A DNA stretch of 64,000 bases from Lottia gigantea (taxonomy: Eukaryota; Mollusca; Gastropoda; Lottiidae), in NCBI RefSeq assembly GCF_000327385.1, contig NW_008708797.1, positions 2,030,015 through 2,094,014 of the forward strand. The letters are read 5' to 3'. Position 1 is the first letter of the stretch. Each line of letters begins with the position of its first letter. Of the stretch, positions 61,534 through 64,000 are shown piece after piece. The position numbers and the translations under genes are program-made. Below the pieces are notes generated by a model. That model did not search any database. It saw only the letters and a program-made list of their open reading frames with translations, and was not told the origin of the DNA.

Positions 61534-61800
61534 ATGTGGCGGCTGCCTGATCAGCCTATTATGTCTCTACCCCCCGCGTCAAAAAATGGTTGGACGAACG
61601 ATGTAATGATTAAATGGGTGAACACACCATATCCAGATGAGTTATCGGACCTTGTGGTGGAACTCGATGAGGAAATCCATCTGGACTCAAGAGAAACTGT
61701 TGACGAAGAACTGTTCGACGACGTGATTGACGGTGAGCCTGAAGGATTATCGATTGAACACTTCGCCGACGGCGTTTTAGACGAATTAGGCCTACTGTGA
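61534..61800 (+). CDS. Acidic 88-codon ORF of unknown function in the TIR transposon
   Basis: Complete small frame beginning MWRLPDQPIMSLPP and ending in an aspartate/glutamate-rich half (DEELFDDVIDGEPEGL, VLDELGLL). It starts just after a short palindrome (gctaactatattgttagc) and ends about 140 bases before the right TIR. I recognise no domain. The acidic, hydrophobic-spaced tail resembles activation or interaction segments in general, and some transposon-encoded N-terminal regions are similar in character. It may be the remnant of an original element protein rather than cargo. The antisense frame 61551-61805 is a shadow. Confidence 0.35.
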   Translation: MWRLPDQPIMSLPPASKNGWTNDVMIKWVNTPYPDELSDLVVELDEEIHLDSRETVDEELFDDVIDGEPEGLSIEHFADGVLDELGLL

Positions 61801-62262
61801 TTCATAGATTTTCAAATTGTTATTTAAATTTGTTTAATGCATGTCCATGTACTAGTAAATGATTTATTTCCATAGGAGTTTTAACAACTACTTGATATTG
61901 CTTATGACATGATCAGTGAGATCCGTCTTTCCATTTTGACCTATTTTGACCTTTAGTGACCTTTGACCTGGATTGCCTCAAAGAATTGGGACTTATAGAT
62001 AGTGCCGATTCACACTAATGGGCTTTCACCAATTTCTAGATGATATCAATGAATTTGTACACATTTTGTAGTTAAATTCTAAATTTTTAACGTTTTTTGC
62101 GTTGGCCTTTCGTGACCTTTGACCTTGAATAACTCAAAAACGCCCCCTGACCCCGCACTTTACCTCCCAGATTCGGATTCCTGAGGAAAAATACCTCTAG
62201 AAAAGTTAACTCAGATTTTGCCCCCTCTCGGGTGACAATACCCCCCTTCTCCCTCTGTTCTA

Positions 62263-63300
62263 TATGTACCGGGTAAAGAGATGTACATTTCGGGCGAGTT
62301 AAACAGATCATATTTGAAAGAGACTCCCGAAATTCTTGTTGACTAGGAAATCGACGTTGATGCCATTGAGGCCCAGCTTCAGTGGCGGAGCCAAAGGGGG
62401 GGGGGGGGGCAAAAGGGGCAGCCGCCTCCCCTCGCAGCCCCGCCTGCAAGTTTTTCGGGGAAAAATCTCCCAACTATATTAGAAATTTGATATTTTGCCC
62501 CCCCCCCCCCCCCNNNNNNNNNNNNNNNNNNNNNNNNNNNNNNNNNNNNNNNNNNNNNNNNNNACTACAACACTTCAAAGACGCAACTGCTGCCAATGAT
62601 ACATTACAAACGCTCAAAATACAGTTTTGGTTGGTTGGACCGTTGATAGATCAAGTGTACCGTTGAATATAATTCAATATTGGCATTATCGAGATGTAAT
62701 TACCGCCATTTTTACAAAGGCCAAAGACGTATGGTACCGATATTTCTAAACAAGCTACATGAAGCACAAATTGGCATAGTGAAAACGCAAATGCGAGCAC
62801 GCGAAATACTTTTTTGGCCCAAAATGGACCAGGACATTGAAAATTTTATTGGACAATACAATGTGTGTAACATGTTTCGAAACTCAAACTGCAAGGAACC
62901 ATTAATACCACACGTGATACCGTCGCGTCCGTGGGCCAAAGTTCTCAAGTTACGTTTTCAAAGCGTTCGTTCATAACACATCAAGTCCTTTATATCTGAA
63001 AGATCATACATAGTGCGCACCGGAAATAACAAGTTATATAGAATGAATCGTAGACAACTAGGCTACTACAGACTGGTGAGACTACGTTGTTGAGTGCCGT
63101 TCCCGATGATACCGAAATTATATTAGACAATTCACCGCAACTGCCTTCCAACCAAATCGCACCGAAAGCACTAGAGGAAACACTGAACTCTCCACTCCAA
63201 GAAAACCGACCACAACGAACCATGGGCGCAGATAGGCACAATTTGGCATCCGAGAACATCAAAGTGCCGAAATTTTGCGCCCATGGCGCACTATTCGAAC
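62263..63300 (+). mobile_element. Ty3/gypsy-type LTR retrotransposon fossil, right part
   Basis: Continuation of the fossil at 58500-59510 after the TIR transposon. The integrase region (zinc-binding and early core part) is at about 62700-62950, and a pol-tail-like, proline- and basic-rich segment at about 63090-63260. It is broken and also carries an unrelated insertion with G and C homopolymers and the assembly gap (62379-62563). No 3' LTR was recognised before the window end. Confidence 0.75.
62514..62563. other. Assembly gap (50 N)
   Basis: Fifty N follow a C homopolymer of about 16 bases, with a G homopolymer at 62397-62410 upstream. The gap size is probably nominal. Any protein frame crossing it is meaningless. 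Confidence 1.
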
Positions 63301-64000
63301 AATTTATGGTCGAGTGGCAGGAAGACCATTCGTTCGTTTTGGGACCCATCTCCACTCACAGAAGCGTCGTTACGAAGGGGCACAAGTAGCGAATTTTATC
63401 GTTCGCATATTCGCACTGGATGACTGGAAAATCCAGTAACATGCAAGAAGGTGCCTTTCTTTCTATAATATGAGAGCTATAAATATACGGTGTCACCAGC
63501 TGAACTGAAACGTTCTCATGCAGCTATACTCTGCAATCGAATTCGCACCTACGGTCCTACCCCTTTTGAATAAATCCTGCGTAGCCTTCGTCACTGGATT
63601 GAAAAAGCGATCTGCGCCCTTGCAACGGACAGTATCTTGTATCTTGAAGACTAGCCTATGTAGGCTACATAAACTGTTCATACGTTATGTTATAGTCAAA
63701 AAGATTTTTATTCATATACTTGTTTGTTCTATTCGTGATCTTTTCAGGGATGGGGAAATGCTTTATAGCCTAAAGGGAGATATGTTATTTATAGTTTGTC
63801 TACATTGATATAATCGATCTATTTATTTTACAAAACTGACAAAACTGCTAATTTGTTTCGGTTGTAAACAAGTCGTTTGAAACTTCAAGGTCGAATAATG
63901 CTTCATTGTAGTTATCTCCCTTGATGGAATTTGATTTGATCAGGTAGGTATCACGCGCTGACTTGAAATTGGCAGCTTCAACCCGCTTTCCAAGGAAAGT
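63301..64000. other. Window end, no gene seen
   Basis: Non-coding or unrecognised. It may include the far end of the retroelement fossil. Frames 63493-63681 and 63518-63808 overlap on opposite strands and have no motif. Confidence 0.4.

Larger units (their letters stand above)
59511..62262. mobile_element. 2.75-kb transposon with ~320-bp terminal inverted repeats and TRIM-like cargo
   Basis: Left TIR 59511-59822 and right TIR 61938-62262 are inverted copies, alike over nearly their whole length (about 90 percent or more by eye), starting TAGA(c/a)CAGAGGGAGAAGG. A 3-bp TAT (or 2-bp TA) appears at both outer edges (59508-59510, 62263-62265). It interrupts the retroelement fossil, and pol sequence resumes directly after it. 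The interior holds a 31-bp tandem array, a nested TTAA MITE, a broken TRIM-type gene piece (60859-61489) and an acidic 88-codon ORF. No transposase is recognisable, so it looks non-autonomous; the superfamily is undetermined. Confidence 0.8.

Noticed and set aside
61551-61805. Antisense serine-rich frame
   Set aside because: Shadow of the acidic ORF on the plus strand (Asp/Glu codons read as Ser-rich).

Overview
The window is animal nuclear DNA. It is AT-rich, with multi-exon genes on GT-AG introns and many short dispersed repeats, and it has one assembly gap of 50 N (62514-62563). Metazoan-only genes (dynein regulatory complex GAS8, MYLIP, a SPATA2/tamo-like gene) together with a dispersed repeat carrying the phrase 'aagggcaataactc', which I associate with mollusc genomes, suggest a lophotrochozoan, most likely a mollusc. 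The species cannot be named from the sequence.

Layout. A TPR-SET-MYND (SMYD-family) gene lies at 1.2-4.1 kb (+), and a second phase-compatible terminal exon follows at 5.3-6.1 kb. A ZDHHC3/7-type palmitoyltransferase (8.9-13.3 kb, -) sits head to head with the exosome subunit gene EXOSC7 (14.4-19.8 kb, +). Between them is a region with a duplicated CRE/ETS-like block. EXOSC7 runs tail to tail into inositol monophosphatase (20.6-23.8 kb, -). Next come the visible exon of mitochondrial ribosomal protein uS17m (25.3-25.6 kb, -) and a repeat-rich stretch (26.7-31.9 kb) holding a fold-back element, a Penelope-like fragment and LINE pieces. A secreted GH30 glucosylceramidase (32.7-34.5 kb, +) and MYLIP/IDOL (37.4-40.7 kb, -) follow. 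After them are a second fold-back copy and a repeat-rich gene-poor stretch (41.5-48.5 kb). GAS8/DRC4 (48.5-53.3 kb, -) is head to head with a SPATA2/tamo-like PUB + zinc-finger gene (54.7-57.3 kb, +). The last 6 kb are a hairpin-forming tandem repeat and a broken Ty3/gypsy-type fossil. That fossil is split by a 2.75-kb transposon with long terminal inverted repeats that carries a TRIM-like gene fragment.

For seven genes the coding exons could be followed with matching splice phases. SMYD, EXOSC7, IMPA1, GH30, MYLIP, GAS8 and the SPATA2-like gene give predicted proteins of 730 (or 745), 289, 279, 486, 457, 486 and 534 residues. The ZDHHC gene lacks its first exon and uS17m lacks its N-terminal exon. 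The genes are unrelated housekeeping, lipid-related, ciliary and signalling genes and do not form a pathway. Ordinary gene content is dense, and the least explained sequence is in the repeats. Outstanding are a TACGGAAGCG-ended fold-back family with 6-bp target duplications and a 21-bp internal array, and the TRIM-bearing TIR element.
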